This document shows positions 1 to 8,481 of a DNA stretch of 64,000 nucleotides, piece after piece. Origin of the DNA: Pandoraea vervacti. Its GTDB lineage: Bacteria > Pseudomonadota > Gammaproteobacteria > Burkholderiales > Burkholderiaceae. Every line of letters begins with the position of its first letter. Within the stretch, counting starts at the first letter, position 1. The notes below the pieces were generated by a model. It did not search any database and was not told the origin of the DNA. It worked only from the letters and a program-made list of their open reading frames with translations. The translations under genes were made by a program, and so were the position numbers. The DNA lies in assembly GCF_000934605.2 (NCBI RefSeq), contig NZ_CP010897.2, forward strand, positions 4,650,001-4,714,000. The letters run 5' to 3'.

Positions 1-158
1 TCGCCGATCAGATGGTAGTCGTCCCACAGAGGCCGGCCCGAGGTGTCGGCCTCGTCCAGCAGGGCGGCCAGTTCGTCCGGATCGAATTCCCCGTCCATCA
101 ACGCGGAAATCCGCTCGGCTTGCAGCCCCCGCTGCGTTTGCACCGTCGCTGATCCCAT
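1..158 (-). CDS. rseA: RseA-like anti-sigma-E factor, N-terminal part (cut by window edge)
   Basis: The first 52 codons are visible, from an ATG at 158 with a GGGGGAT ribosome site just upstream. The protein begins MGSATVQTQ and continues with RISALMDGEFDPDELAALL, the typical start of the RseA N-terminal domain that binds the sigma factor on the cytoplasmic side of the membrane. It lies 38 bp after rpoE in the same direction, the usual rpoE-rseA order in beta-proteobacteria. The transmembrane and periplasmic parts are off the window. RseA-family proteins hold RpoE inactive until envelope stress triggers their proteolysis. The identity rests on the short motif plus the position. Confidence 0.85.
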   Translation of the reverse strand, partial: MGSATVQTQRGLQAERISALMDGEFDPDELAALLDEADTSGRPLWDDYHLIG

Positions 159-196
159 GATATCCCCCAACGAAAATAACTTCCCCGGCGGCGCGC

Positions 197-796
197 TCAC
201 CAGCGCTTACCGTCAGGCGTGTCCAGCAGCGGCCTCAGCCGGCTGGCAATCGCTTCACGCGCCCGGAAAATTCGCGAACGGACCGTTCCGATCGGGCACC
301 CCATGGCTTCTGCGATCTCTTCGTAGCTAAGCCCCTCGATTTCTCGCAGGGTGATCGCCGTCCGAAGTTCATCGGGCAAAGCCTCCATCGCTGTGTTGAC
401 CGTTTGAGCAATCTGCTTGCTCATCAGCATCGACTCAGGCGTGTTGATATCCCTTAGTTGATCGGCCTCGGCAAAAGTTTCCGCTTCTTCAGCGTTCGCT
501 TCAGTCGAAGTCGGTGCACGGCGCCCTTGCGTTGCAAGGTGGTTTTTCGCCGTGTTGACAGCAATACGATACAACCAGGTATAGAACGCCGACTCGCCAC
601 GAAACTGCGGCAAGGCGCGGTAGGCCTTGATAAAGGCCTCCTGCGTCACATCCTCGACCTCGGCAGCGTCGCGCACGAGCCGCGATACGAGGCGGATGAT
701 CTTGCGGTGATATTTCGCGACCAACAGCTCGAAGGCGGCTTTGTCGCCCTTTTGCACGCGCTCTACGAGCGCCTGGTCGATTTCTCGTTCACTCAC
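197..796 (-). CDS. rpoE: RNA polymerase sigma-E (ECF) factor
   Basis: A 199-residue ECF sigma factor that directs RNA polymerase to envelope-stress promoters. Region 2 runs from about residue 25 to 90 (DVTQEAFIKAYRALPQFRG is the core-binding and -10 segment) and region 4 from about 135 to 190, with the helix-turn-helix at YEEIAEAMGCPIGTVRSRIF. The length is typical of the RpoE/AlgU group. The start is a GTG (first residues MSEREID, matching the family start); no strong ribosome site is visible. It lies between fabF and rseA in the same direction. No clear sigma-E-type promoter was seen in the 167 bp before it. Confidence 0.96.
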   Translation of the reverse strand: MSEREIDQALVERVQKGDKAAFELLVAKYHRKIIRLVSRLVRDAAEVEDVTQEAFIKAYRALPQFRGESAFYTWLYRIAVNTAKNHLATQGRRAPTSTEANAEEAETFAEADQLRDINTPESMLMSKQIAQTVNTAMEALPDELRTAITLREIEGLSYEEIAEAMGCPIGTVRSRIFRAREAIASRLRPLLDTPDGKRW

Positions 797-936
797 CTGA
801 TATGGATCCGTATTTTCTCTGGCTGCCAGGCCCCGGTCGGGCCCGATTGCACCACGGCGGCAGTTGCCGCCATGGCTGGAAATGTCTTTGACGCCGCACG
901 CCCGGGCACACTCACCGGAGCGTGGGTTAGCGGGAC

Positions 937-957
937 GGGACGCCTGCGCGGCGTCCC
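937..957 (-). terminator. GC-rich hairpin after fabF
   Basis: An 8-bp perfect stem (gggacgcc / ggcgtccc) with a 5-nt loop lies 7 bp past the fabF stop codon. On the minus strand no T-run follows it, so it may slow or end transcription weakly, or mark a 3' end, rather than act as a standard intrinsic terminator between fabF and rpoE. Confidence 0.35.
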
Positions 958-963
958 GCGAAC

Positions 964-2202
964 TTAGACGCGCTGGAAGACCAGCGTGCCGTTAGTCCCG
1001 CCAAATCCGAAAGAGTTCTTCAACGCGACATCAATTTTCATGTCGCGAGCCACGTTTGCGCAGTAATCGAGGTCGCAAGCGGGATCTTGATTGAAGATAT
1101 TGATCGTCGGCGGCGATTTCTGGTGGTGAACGGCCAGCACGGTAAACACCGATTCCAAGCCGCCCGCACCGCCCAGCAAATGGCCGGTCATCGACTTTGT
1201 CGAGTTCACGACGACGTGCTTGGCCGCGTCGCCCATCAGTCGCTTGACCGCGACCGTCTCGGCGATGTCGCCCAGCGGCGTCGAGGTGCCATGTGCGTTC
1301 ACGTAATTGACGGTGTCGGCGTTCAGACCGGCATCGCGCAATGCGTTCGTCATGGCGCGCAGAGCGCCGTCGCCGTCTTCGCACGGGGCGGTCATGTGAT
1401 ACGCGTCGGCGCTCATGCCGAAGCCCTTGATCTCCGCATAGATCTTTGCGCCGCGCGCCTTGGCGTGCTCGTACTCTTCGACCATCATCACGCCGGCGCC
1501 TTCGCCCAGCACGAAACCGTCGCGATCCCGGTCCCACGGACGGCTCGCCGTTGCCGGATCGTCATTGCGCGTGGACAGCGCGGTCATCGCGGCGAATCCG
1601 CCGATACCCAGCGGGGACACCGTCGATTCGGCGCCGCCTGCGAGCACGGCATCCGCGTCGCCATACTGAATCATGCGCGCTGCCTGGCCGATACAGTGCA
1701 GACCGGTCGTGCAGGCCGTCACGATGGCGAGGTTCGGCCCCTTCAGACCGTACTTGATCGACAGATGGCCGGAGATCATGTTGATGATCGAGCCAGGCAC
1801 GAAAAATGGGGAAATCTTGCGCGGACCGCCATTGAGCAGGTCGGTCTGCGTGTCTTCGATCATCGGCAGGCCGCCGATACCGGAACCGACCAGCACGCCC
1901 ACGCGTTCGGCGTTTTCCGCGGTGACTTGCAAGCCGCTGTCTTCGAACGCCTGAATGCCGGCGGCGAGACCGTAATGGATGAACGTATCCATGCGGCGCG
2001 CATCCTTGGCCGACAGATATTTCTCGGTCTCGAAGTTTTTGACTTCGCCTGCGAAGCGAACCTTATGGCTGCTCGCATCGAACTTCGTGATGTTGGCGAT
2101 GCCCGAACGGCCCGCGACCAGATTTTCCCAACCTTCGGCAACAGTGTTGCCGACCGGCGAGATCAGGCCCAGACCGGTAATGACGACGCGACGACGACTC
2201 AC
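964..2202 (-). CDS. fabF: 3-oxoacyl-ACP synthase II (FabF)
   Basis: The elongating beta-ketoacyl-ACP synthase of type II fatty acid synthesis, 412 residues, close to the E. coli length. The chosen start is the GTG at 2202 (protein starts MSRRRVVITGLG), 7 bp after a GGGGAG ribosome site; an upstream in-frame ATG would add 18 unrelated residues. Catalytic residues are visible: nucleophilic Cys about 164 in TACTTG, His in NAHGTSTPLGD and His in KSMTGHLLGGAGG. The C-terminal NSFGFGGTN loop is intact. It sits directly after acpP, its substrate carrier, and ends the fab cluster. Confidence 0.97.
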   Translation of the reverse strand: MSRRRVVITGLGLISPVGNTVAEGWENLVAGRSGIANITKFDASSHKVRFAGEVKNFETEKYLSAKDARRMDTFIHYGLAAGIQAFEDSGLQVTAENAERVGVLVGSGIGGLPMIEDTQTDLLNGGPRKISPFFVPGSIINMISGHLSIKYGLKGPNLAIVTACTTGLHCIGQAARMIQYGDADAVLAGGAESTVSPLGIGGFAAMTALSTRNDDPATASRPWDRDRDGFVLGEGAGVMMVEEYEHAKARGAKIYAEIKGFGMSADAYHMTAPCEDGDGALRAMTNALRDAGLNADTVNYVNAHGTSTPLGDIAETVAVKRLMGDAAKHVVVNSTKSMTGHLLGGAGGLESVFTVLAVHHQKSPPTINIFNQDPACDLDYCANVARDMKIDVALKNSFGFGGTNGTLVFQRV

Positions 2203-2346
2203 GATACTCCCCTTCTTCTGCTGGGTCATACAAAACAAAAGCCACAGAGGCGACAAGGTCCGACCCTGCGCTCCCTGCGGCTGACAGGCATGCCTGACGC
2301 CAGGAGCCGGTCGGCTTCCCGGCCAATCAGGCGATCCGAAGGCGTA

Positions 2347-2592
2347 TTAGGCCTTCTTGTTGGCCTCTTTCTCAGCGAACTCGATGGCTTGCTGAACAGT
2401 CGTGATCTTTTCAGCGTCCTCGTCCGGAATCTCGATCCCGAACTCCTCTTCCAGCGCCATCACCAGCTCAACCGTGTCGAGCGAGTCTGCGCCAAGATCG
2501 TTCACAAAGCTGGATTCGTTCTTGACCTCGGCTTCTGCCACGCCAAGTTGTTCCGCGACGATCTTTTTGACACGTTCTTCAATGCTAGCCAT
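2347..2592 (-). CDS. acpP: Acyl carrier protein
   Basis: An 81-residue acidic helical protein that carries growing acyl chains on 4'-phosphopantetheine. The modification site is Ser37 in the GADSLDTVELVMALEEEF motif. The last residues (KEANKKA) are slightly longer than the 78-residue E. coli protein. A strong ribosome site (GGAGG) lies 6-7 bp before the ATG, as expected for one of the most abundant cell proteins. It lies between fabG and fabF, with a 134-bp gap upstream that is long for this cluster and may hold its own promoter. Confidence 0.98.
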   Translation of the reverse strand: MASIEERVKKIVAEQLGVAEAEVKNESSFVNDLGADSLDTVELVMALEEEFGIEIPDEDAEKITTVQQAIEFAEKEANKKA

Positions 2593-2726
2593 TCAACCCT
2601 CCGGGGTATTTAGTTCAGACAAGTGCGCGCATTTTAACAGGTTTGCCAACCAAAGTTAGCATGCGCCAAATAATGTTCAATGTCGCGCAAATACAAACAA
2701 TTTCATGATATCTGCGCACATCTCCC
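2593..2726 (-). promoter_or_regulatory. fabG-acpP intergenic region, probable acpP promoter
   Basis: This is the AT-richest gap in the fab cluster. On the minus strand TTGAAC, a 16-bp spacer and TAACTT could form a promoter, and TTAAAAT lies closer to the gene. Neither pair is a close consensus match. A separate acpP promoter is known in other bacteria and would fit the high demand for ACP; here it is an inference. Confidence 0.3.
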
Positions 2727-3476
2727 TCAATTCATAAACATGCCGCCATTCACGTGGAGCGTGGTGCCGGTGATGTAGCCAGCCTGCGGGGACGCAAGGA
2801 ACGCCACCGCGTTGGCAATGTCCTGCGGTGCGCCCAGACGTCCCAGCGGAATGCGCGCCTTGAGCGCCTCATGCTGCGCCTCACCCAGCGCCTTGGTCAT
2901 ATCCGTGTCGATGAAACCCGGTGCGACGCAATTGACGGTAATGTTTCGGCTGCCAATCTCGGCGGCCAGCGAACGCGACATCCCGGCGACACCCGCCTTG
3001 GCTGCCGCATAGTTGGCCTGACCGGGGTTACCGGCAGAGCCGACCACCGAGGTCACGTTGATGATGCGACCGCTACGCGCCTTCATCATCGGCTTGATCA
3101 CAGCACGCGAGAGACGGAAGATCGCCTTGAGGTTGGTATCGATCACGTCATCCCACTCGTCGTCCTTCATCCGCATCGCGAGATTATCGCGCGTGATACC
3201 GGCGTTATTGACGAGGATGTCGAGTTTGCCGTGCTGCTTGAGAATGTCGTCCAGCGCAGCGGCCACGCCCTCGGCGTCGGTCACATTCAGGACAATGCCC
3301 TTGCCCGCAACGCCCGCTTCGGCGAAATAGGCGTCAATGCCTTGCGCACCAGCCTCGCTGGTGGCGGTGCCCACAACCGTCGCCCCCTGGCGAGCGAGTT
3401 CGAGGGCGATGGCACGGCCAATACCGCGCGAAGCGCCGGTCACCAGCGCCACGAGATTGTCGAGTTGCTTGCTCAT
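2727..3476 (-). CDS. fabG: 3-oxoacyl-ACP reductase (FabG)
   Basis: An NADPH-dependent short-chain dehydrogenase/reductase of 249 residues that reduces 3-oxoacyl-ACP in the elongation cycle. Visible features are the cofactor-binding TGASRGIGRAIA at about 14-25, the NNAGITRDN motif near 90, the catalytic Ser and YAAAKAG (Tyr-x-x-x-Lys) near 154-158, and the C-terminal TGTTLHVNGGMFMN that is typical of FabG rather than a general SDR. It follows fabD by 24 bp and precedes acpP. Confidence 0.97.
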   Translation of the reverse strand: MSKQLDNLVALVTGASRGIGRAIALELARQGATVVGTATSEAGAQGIDAYFAEAGVAGKGIVLNVTDAEGVAAALDDILKQHGKLDILVNNAGITRDNLAMRMKDDEWDDVIDTNLKAIFRLSRAVIKPMMKARSGRIINVTSVVGSAGNPGQANYAAAKAGVAGMSRSLAAEIGSRNITVNCVAPGFIDTDMTKALGEAQHEALKARIPLGRLGAPQDIANAVAFLASPQAGYITGTTLHVNGGMFMN

Positions 3477-3500
3477 CGAAGAAATACCTTTGCCTTTGGC

Positions 3501-4430
3501 TTACGAGAGTTGGGCGCGCACATCGGCGAGCGATGCCGGATCCGTGATCGCCAAACCCGTGAGGTTGCCGTCGATACGCTTGGTCAGCCCCGTGAGCACC
3601 TTGCCCGGACCGCACTCGACCACCTGCGTCACCCCCTGAGCGGCGAGCCATTTGACCGATTCGACCCAGCGCACCGGCGCGGCGGCCTGACGCACCAATG
3701 CGTCCTTGATGCGGGCCACGTCGGTTTCGACGGCCACATCAACGTTATTGACGAGCGGGACCTGCGGCGCGTTAAACGTCACATTCGCCAGATATTCGCG
3801 CAGACGGTCCGAGGCCGGCTTGAGCAGCGACGAGTGGAACGGCGCCGACACCGGCAGCACGAGCGCACGCTTGGCGCCAGCGGCTTTGGCCAGTTCGCAG
3901 GCCTTTTCCACGCCAGCCTTGGCGCCCGCAATCACGACTTGCGCCGGGGCATTGAAGTTGACGGCCTCGACCACACCCGCCGCCGACGCGTCGGCACAGA
4001 CGCTGCGAACGGTGTCGTCGTCCAATCCCAGAATAGCAGCCATGCCGCCCTGCCCGACCGGCACGGCTTCCTGCATGGCTTGCGCACGAAAGCGCACGAG
4101 CGGCACGGCGTCCTTGAACGCGATGACGCCGGCTGCGACCAGCGCGGTGTATTCACCGAGGCTGTGACCGGCGACGAACGCTGGCTTCGCGCCGCCGTCG
4201 GCCAGCCACGCGCGATACATTGCGTAGGCCGCGCTCAGCATGACCGGCTGCGTGTTGGTCGTGAGGTTGAGATCTTCGGCGGGACCGGCTGCGATCAGCT
4301 TGGCCATGTCCTGCCCGAGGGCGTCCGAAGCTTCGGCGAGCACTTCGCGCACCACCGCGTTGTCCGCGAACGCGTCGAGCATGCCTACCGATTGGGACCC
4401 TTGTCCCGGGAAAACGAAAGCGAATGTCAT
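3501..4430 (-). CDS. fabD: Malonyl-CoA:ACP transacylase (FabD)
   Basis: Transfers malonyl from CoA to ACP to supply fatty acid elongation. The protein is 309 residues, equal to E. coli FabD, when begun at the ATG at 4430 (MTFAFVFPGQGSQ); a longer reading frame adds 11 residues before the conserved start. The nucleophile is Ser90 in GHSLGEYTAL, the acyl-binding Arg lies in VRFRAQAMQ, and the active-site His is in SAPFHSSLL. It lies between fabH and fabG. Confidence 0.97.
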   Translation of the reverse strand: MTFAFVFPGQGSQSVGMLDAFADNAVVREVLAEASDALGQDMAKLIAAGPAEDLNLTTNTQPVMLSAAYAMYRAWLADGGAKPAFVAGHSLGEYTALVAAGVIAFKDAVPLVRFRAQAMQEAVPVGQGGMAAILGLDDDTVRSVCADASAAGVVEAVNFNAPAQVVIAGAKAGVEKACELAKAAGAKRALVLPVSAPFHSSLLKPASDRLREYLANVTFNAPQVPLVNNVDVAVETDVARIKDALVRQAAAPVRWVESVKWLAAQGVTQVVECGPGKVLTGLTKRIDGNLTGLAITDPASLADVRAQLS

Positions 4431-4568
4431 AGCGCTGGTTCTTGCTGTCAGATTCAGAAACATTGCGGCGCATTCTCGCGCGCCGATATGACGCGCTTGA
4501 GGGCGTCGCCACGCCCGGCGCGCACGACAGAGCGCAGCCGGTTACGCGACGCCTCGGCGCCAGGACGT

Positions 4569-5555
4569 TTACATGCGAAAGAGCACCGCCCCCCAGGTAA
4601 AGCCGCCACCGACACCTTCGATCATGACGGTCTGCCCCTTCTGGATACGACCGTCGCGAACTGCGACATCCAGGGCGAGCGGGATCGAAGCGGCGGAAGT
4701 ATTACCGTGCTGGTCGACGGTCACCACCATCTTCTCTACGGCGTCGAGTTTGCGGGCAGTGCTGGTCATGATGCGCAGATTGGCCTGGTGCGGAATCAGC
4801 CAGTCGATTGCCGATGCTTCCAGTCCAGCCTTCTCGAGGGCCTCGTGAGCCACCTTTTCGAGAACCTTGACGGCCAGCTTGAACACCGCCTGCCCGTCCA
4901 TATAGAGGAACGCCTCGCCCTGCACCGCGCCGGCGTTCACATTGCCCGGCACACAGAGGATGTTCGAATAGCTGCCGTCCGCATGCAGGGCGCTCGACAG
5001 GATGCCCGTCTCGCTGGACGCCTGCAGCACAACCGCGCCCGCGCCGTCGCCAAACAGCACGCACGTCGTGCGATCGTTGAAATCGAGGATTCGCGAGAAC
5101 GTCTCGGCACCGATCACGAGAACGTTGCGATAGGCGCCCGAGCGAATGAAGTTGTCGGCCGTCGCCATCGCGTAGGCGAAGCCCGAGCAAACCGCCTGAA
5201 TATCGAACGCCGCGCAACCGTTGGTGACGCCCAGCTTGCTCTGTACGAGGCAGGCAGTGCTCGGGAACACGAAGTCCGGCGTCGACGTGGCGACCATGAT
5301 CAGGTCGATCTGGTCGGCGCTAAGATTGGCCATTTCGAGCGCGCGCTTGGCGGCTTCCACCGCCATGTCGCTGGTCGTCTGGTCGGGCGCAGCAAAGTGA
5401 CGTGCCTTGATGCCGGTACGCTCGACGATCCACTCGTCGCTCGTCTCGATGCCTCGGGTGGCAAGCTCATCTGCCAACTGCTGATTGGTCACGCGTCGTG
5501 CCGGCAGGTAGCTGCCGGTACCGACGACACGGGAATAAATCGCGGACTGGGTCAT
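4569..5555 (-). CDS. fabH: 3-oxoacyl-ACP synthase III (FabH)
   Basis: Condenses acetyl-CoA with malonyl-ACP to begin fatty acid synthesis. The catalytic triad is complete: Cys123 in AVCSGFAYAM, His256 in IPHQANLRI and Asn285 in HGNTSAAS. The 328-residue length and the GVGGGFTWGA C-terminus are typical. The gene follows plsX by 37 bp, an arrangement that couples membrane phospholipid synthesis with fatty acid initiation in many bacteria. Confidence 0.97.
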   Translation of the reverse strand: MTQSAIYSRVVGTGSYLPARRVTNQQLADELATRGIETSDEWIVERTGIKARHFAAPDQTTSDMAVEAAKRALEMANLSADQIDLIMVATSTPDFVFPSTACLVQSKLGVTNGCAAFDIQAVCSGFAYAMATADNFIRSGAYRNVLVIGAETFSRILDFNDRTTCVLFGDGAGAVVLQASSETGILSSALHADGSYSNILCVPGNVNAGAVQGEAFLYMDGQAVFKLAVKVLEKVAHEALEKAGLEASAIDWLIPHQANLRIMTSTARKLDAVEKMVVTVDQHGNTSAASIPLALDVAVRDGRIQKGQTVMIEGVGGGFTWGAVLFRM

Positions 5556-5592
5556 CTTATGATCGGTTATCGCACCGGGGCGGGCACCGGCT

Positions 5593-6645
5593 TCAAAGCG
5601 CCGGGATGGCGCTCACCGGCTTGGTGTCCTGGAGCTGGGTCTGATTCTCTTGCATGGCATGCGACAGACGGTCGAGCACGCCATTGCGAACTGCATCATA
5701 GCCGCGTTTGATGGCCCATTCAAACGAGTAGGCATCGGCGGAACCGTGACTCTTGATGACGAGCGCACGCAATCCAAGCAATGCAGCACCGTTGTAACGG
5801 CGATGGTCGACGCGGTTCTTGAAGCGGGTGAGAATCGGCAGCGCAATGACGGCAATCACCTTTGTCCACCAGGTGCGGGTGAACTCTTCGCGGATCATGT
5901 CGCCGAGCATTTGCGCCAGGCCTTCGGAGGTTTTGAGAGCGACGTTGCCGACGAAACCATCGCATACGACGATATCCGTCGTACCACGATAAATGTCGTT
6001 GCCTTCCACGTTGCCGTAGAAGTTCAGCGTGGAGCCTCGCAGCAGTTCGCCGGCCTGCTTGATGACGTCGTTGCCTTTGATGACTTCTTCGCCGATGTTG
6101 AGCAAGCCGATCGACGGACGTTCCTTACCGTCAACGGCCGCCACGAGCGCATGGCCCATTTCGGCGAATTGGAGCAGGTGCGTCGGCTCGCAGTCCACGT
6201 TGGCGCCCAGATCGAGCATCGTGGTGTAGCCGCCCAACTGGTTCGGCAGCACCGTGGCGATGGCCGGGCGCTCGATACCAGGCAACGTCTTGAGCACGTA
6301 GCGGGAAACGGCCATGAGCGCGCCGGTATTGCCGGCAGACACGCAGGCTTGCGCGCGCGCTTCCTTGACCAGATTGAGCGCCACGCGCATCGAAGAGTCT
6401 TTCTTCTTGCGCAGTGCGGTCTCGACCGAGTCGTCCATGGCGACGACTTCGCTCGCATTCACGACGGACAGGCGCGGGTGATCCGTCGCGCGCAGCTTTG
6501 CGAGCTGCGCGTTGATGATCTCCTGCTGCCCGACCAGCACAAGTTCGACATCGTCGGTAGATTGCACGAAGCGAACCGCAGCCGGCACCGTCACCGATGG
6601 GCCGTGATCTCCGCCCATACAATCGATCGTCAGGGTGACTGTCAT
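5593..6645 (-). CDS. plsX: Phosphate acyltransferase (PlsX)
   Basis: Makes acyl-phosphate from acyl-ACP for glycerophospholipid synthesis at the membrane surface. The start at 6645 gives 350 residues beginning MTVTLTIDCMGGDHGPSVTV, the conserved family N-terminus. A longer frame would run through the intrinsic terminator at 6677-6706 and add 22 unrelated residues, so it is rejected. Other family motifs include SAGNTGALMA and CDGFVGNVALKTSEG. It lies between rpmF and fabH. Confidence 0.96.
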   Translation of the reverse strand: MTVTLTIDCMGGDHGPSVTVPAAVRFVQSTDDVELVLVGQQEIINAQLAKLRATDHPRLSVVNASEVVAMDDSVETALRKKKDSSMRVALNLVKEARAQACVSAGNTGALMAVSRYVLKTLPGIERPAIATVLPNQLGGYTTMLDLGANVDCEPTHLLQFAEMGHALVAAVDGKERPSIGLLNIGEEVIKGNDVIKQAGELLRGSTLNFYGNVEGNDIYRGTTDIVVCDGFVGNVALKTSEGLAQMLGDMIREEFTRTWWTKVIAVIALPILTRFKNRVDHRRYNGAALLGLRALVIKSHGSADAYSFEWAIKRGYDAVRNGVLDRLSHAMQENQTQLQDTKPVSAIPAL

Positions 6646-6676
6646 GTCGACGTGATTGGCTTGCGGTACAGGTAAC

Positions 6677-6706
6677 AAAAAAAGCGGCAGGATGAGTGCC
6701 GCTTTT
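6677..6706 (-). terminator. Intrinsic terminator between rpmF and plsX
   Basis: On the minus strand a 10-bp stem (aaaagcggca paired with tgccgctttt, 7-nt loop) is followed by seven T residues. It lies 58 bp past the rpmF stop and 31 bp before the plsX start. It should end or attenuate yceD-rpmF transcripts, so plsX-fab may depend on read-through or on a promoter that is not obvious. Confidence 0.85.
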
Positions 6707-6763
6707 GCCACATCGGACGATCAAACAGCGCCATGATGGGCGCGTGTCGCCTGGAGGGCCGAA

Positions 6764-6943
6764 TTAGTCGTTCTTGGTCTTGATGACCTTGCGACCACGG
6801 TAGAAACCGTTCGGCGAGATGTGGTGACGCAGGTGCGTCTCACCCGACGTCGGTTCGACGGCGGTCGACGGTGCGGTCAGGAAATCGTGCGAACGGTGCA
6901 TGCCGCGCTTCGACGGCGACTTCTTGTTCTGTTGAACGGCCAT
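6764..6943 (-). CDS. rpmF: Ribosomal protein bL32
   Basis: A 59-residue basic ribosomal protein of the large subunit. It begins MAVQQNKKSPSKRGMHRSHD, the conserved bL32 start, and contains ETHLRHHISPNGFYRGRKV. The zinc-binding cysteines of some L32 proteins are absent, as in other proteobacterial forms. The ribosome site GAGG precedes the ATG. It lies between yceD and plsX, an order conserved across proteobacteria. Confidence 0.97.
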   Translation of the reverse strand: MAVQQNKKSPSKRGMHRSHDFLTAPSTAVEPTSGETHLRHHISPNGFYRGRKVIKTKND

Positions 6944-7071
6944 GATAACTCCTCAAAATATCGCGAAATTTTAACACAGTTCGAGCGCCGCCCTACGGTG
7001 TCGGCCTGTCGGCCCGACCTGTGCGACTAACGCAAACATGTACTTTGGTGAGCCGGAAATCCGGCCGCACA

Positions 7072-7665
7072 TTACTTTCCGTCCTTGTCCGGCGAGCGCT
7101 TGAGCGCTGCCAGCGCCGCGAACGGAGACGGCTTATCCTCTTCTTCGGGCGCCGGGGCCGGTTCGGCCAATCCGTCGCTACCCGTGGCAAGGCTATCGTG
7201 AACCGTCGGACAAACGTCATGCTTCGGTACGATAGGCAAAGCCAACAGCAATTCTTCTTCGATCAACTCGAGCAGATCGAAATGCCTGGAGCCAACCAGC
7301 GCTTCGAGTTCGTCCTCGTCGAGCGGGCGGTCTTCCGCAGCGGCCTCGTCATGCACGATCTCGAAAGTCGTTTCCGACGCGAGGGGCGCCTCATACGGTG
7401 TCAGGCAACGCTGGCATTCAAGCCACATCGGACCTTCGACCGACAATGTCAGGAACTGCACCACGGCCGGCTTGCCATCCGCGCGCAGCACCTGCTTCTC
7501 TGCGCCTTGCGCGCGCCAGTGGAACGCCGCCTGCGCACGCCCCGTCGCCGAGACTTCGGCAGGCACTTCGGTTACCATGCGCGGCAATGCCGCAAGTTGC
7601 ACGTCACCTTCCGCCACCCGGCCGGTACGCGCGAATTCGAACAGATCGACGATATATTCGCTCAT
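7072..7665 (-). CDS. yceD: YceD/DUF177 family 23S rRNA accumulation protein
   Basis: A 197-residue DUF177 protein. The family is needed for normal 23S rRNA accumulation in E. coli and plants and is nearly always next to rpmF, as here. The conserved pair of cysteines lies in ECQRCLTPYE, with another in HDVCPTVHD near the C-terminus. I chose the ATG at 7665 because AAGG lies 9 bp upstream; the ATG three codons earlier would sit on top of that ribosome site. The Ala/Pro-rich acidic tail is typical of the beta-proteobacterial form. Confidence 0.9.
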   Translation of the reverse strand: MSEYIVDLFEFARTGRVAEGDVQLAALPRMVTEVPAEVSATGRAQAAFHWRAQGAEKQVLRADGKPAVVQFLTLSVEGPMWLECQRCLTPYEAPLASETTFEIVHDEAAAEDRPLDEDELEALVGSRHFDLLELIEEELLLALPIVPKHDVCPTVHDSLATGSDGLAEPAPAPEEEDKPSPFAALAALKRSPDKDGK

Positions 7666-7851
7666 CACGCTCATCCTTGCCTTGGCGCATCTGGCTGCAT
7701 CTCAACGTCCCCTGTCACTCGCAGCGCCTTGATCCGACGCCACTTTCGAGCGTTCGAACCGGTATCGCGCGGACTGGCGGGACCGAGCGCCAGATTGCAA
7801 AAGCCGTGAATTCTAAATAGTTTTTCGTTTCTCGTCAAACACTTAAACCCG

Positions 7852-8481
7852 ATGACCGCACAGCCCCTGCCACCGCTGATCCTGGCCTCCGGATCGCGCT
7901 ATCGCCGTGAACTGCTCGAGCGTCTGCGCCTGCCGTTTTCGGTCGACGTCCCGGACATCGACGAAACACCCCTGAGCGGCGAAACGCCGCACGAAACCTC
8001 GCTACGGCTCGCCCGCCAGAAAGCCCGGGCGGTCGCCACTCGCCACCCCGGAGCCCTCATCATCGGTTCCGATCAGGTCGCGACCTTCGAAGGGCGCCAG
8101 ATCGGCAAACCCGGTAACTTCGACAACGCCATGGCGCAACTGCGCGACATGCGCGGCAAGGTCGTCGAATTCCACTCCGCCCTGTGCCTGCATGACGCCC
8201 GCACCGACGCGGCCCAGGCCACAGACGTCGTAACGCGAGTGAAGTTCCGCGACCTGCACGACGATGTGCTGGCCGCATACCTTCACGCCGAAACGCCCTA
8301 CGACTGCGCCGGCAGCGCCAAATCGGAAGGGCTCGGGATCATGCTGCTCGAAACCATCGAAAGTGACGATCCCACGGCACTCATCGGCTTGCCACTGATC
8401 GCCCTGACCACCATGCTCACGCACGCGGGCATTGCGCTGCCGGGCCCTGGCGCGAGCGGCGACAAAGGAGCGACGGCATGA
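7852..8481 (+). CDS. Maf-family nucleotide pyrophosphatase (YceF type)
   Basis: A 209-residue Maf/YceF protein, predicted to hydrolyse modified or non-canonical nucleoside triphosphates (YceF acts on 7-methyl-GTP). Visible family motifs are LILASGSRYRRELLERL at the N-terminus, GSDQVATFEGRQIGKPG in the middle with the metal-binding Asp, and a C-terminal SAKSEGLGIMLLETIESDD followed by GLPL. The gene is divergent from yceD and its stop overlaps the next gene by 4 bp (ATGA), so the two are translationally coupled. Confidence 0.92.
   Translation: MTAQPLPPLILASGSRYRRELLERLRLPFSVDVPDIDETPLSGETPHETSLRLARQKARAVATRHPGALIIGSDQVATFEGRQIGKPGNFDNAMAQLRDMRGKVVEFHSALCLHDARTDAAQATDVVTRVKFRDLHDDVLAAYLHAETPYDCAGSAKSEGLGIMLLETIESDDPTALIGLPLIALTTMLTHAGIALPGPGASGDKGATA

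Noticed and set aside
2754..5711. A 985-codon open frame on the plus strand opposite fabG-fabD-fabH
   Set aside because: It is antisense to three well-identified genes, has the Arg/His-rich make-up of a high-GC shadow frame, and no known domain.
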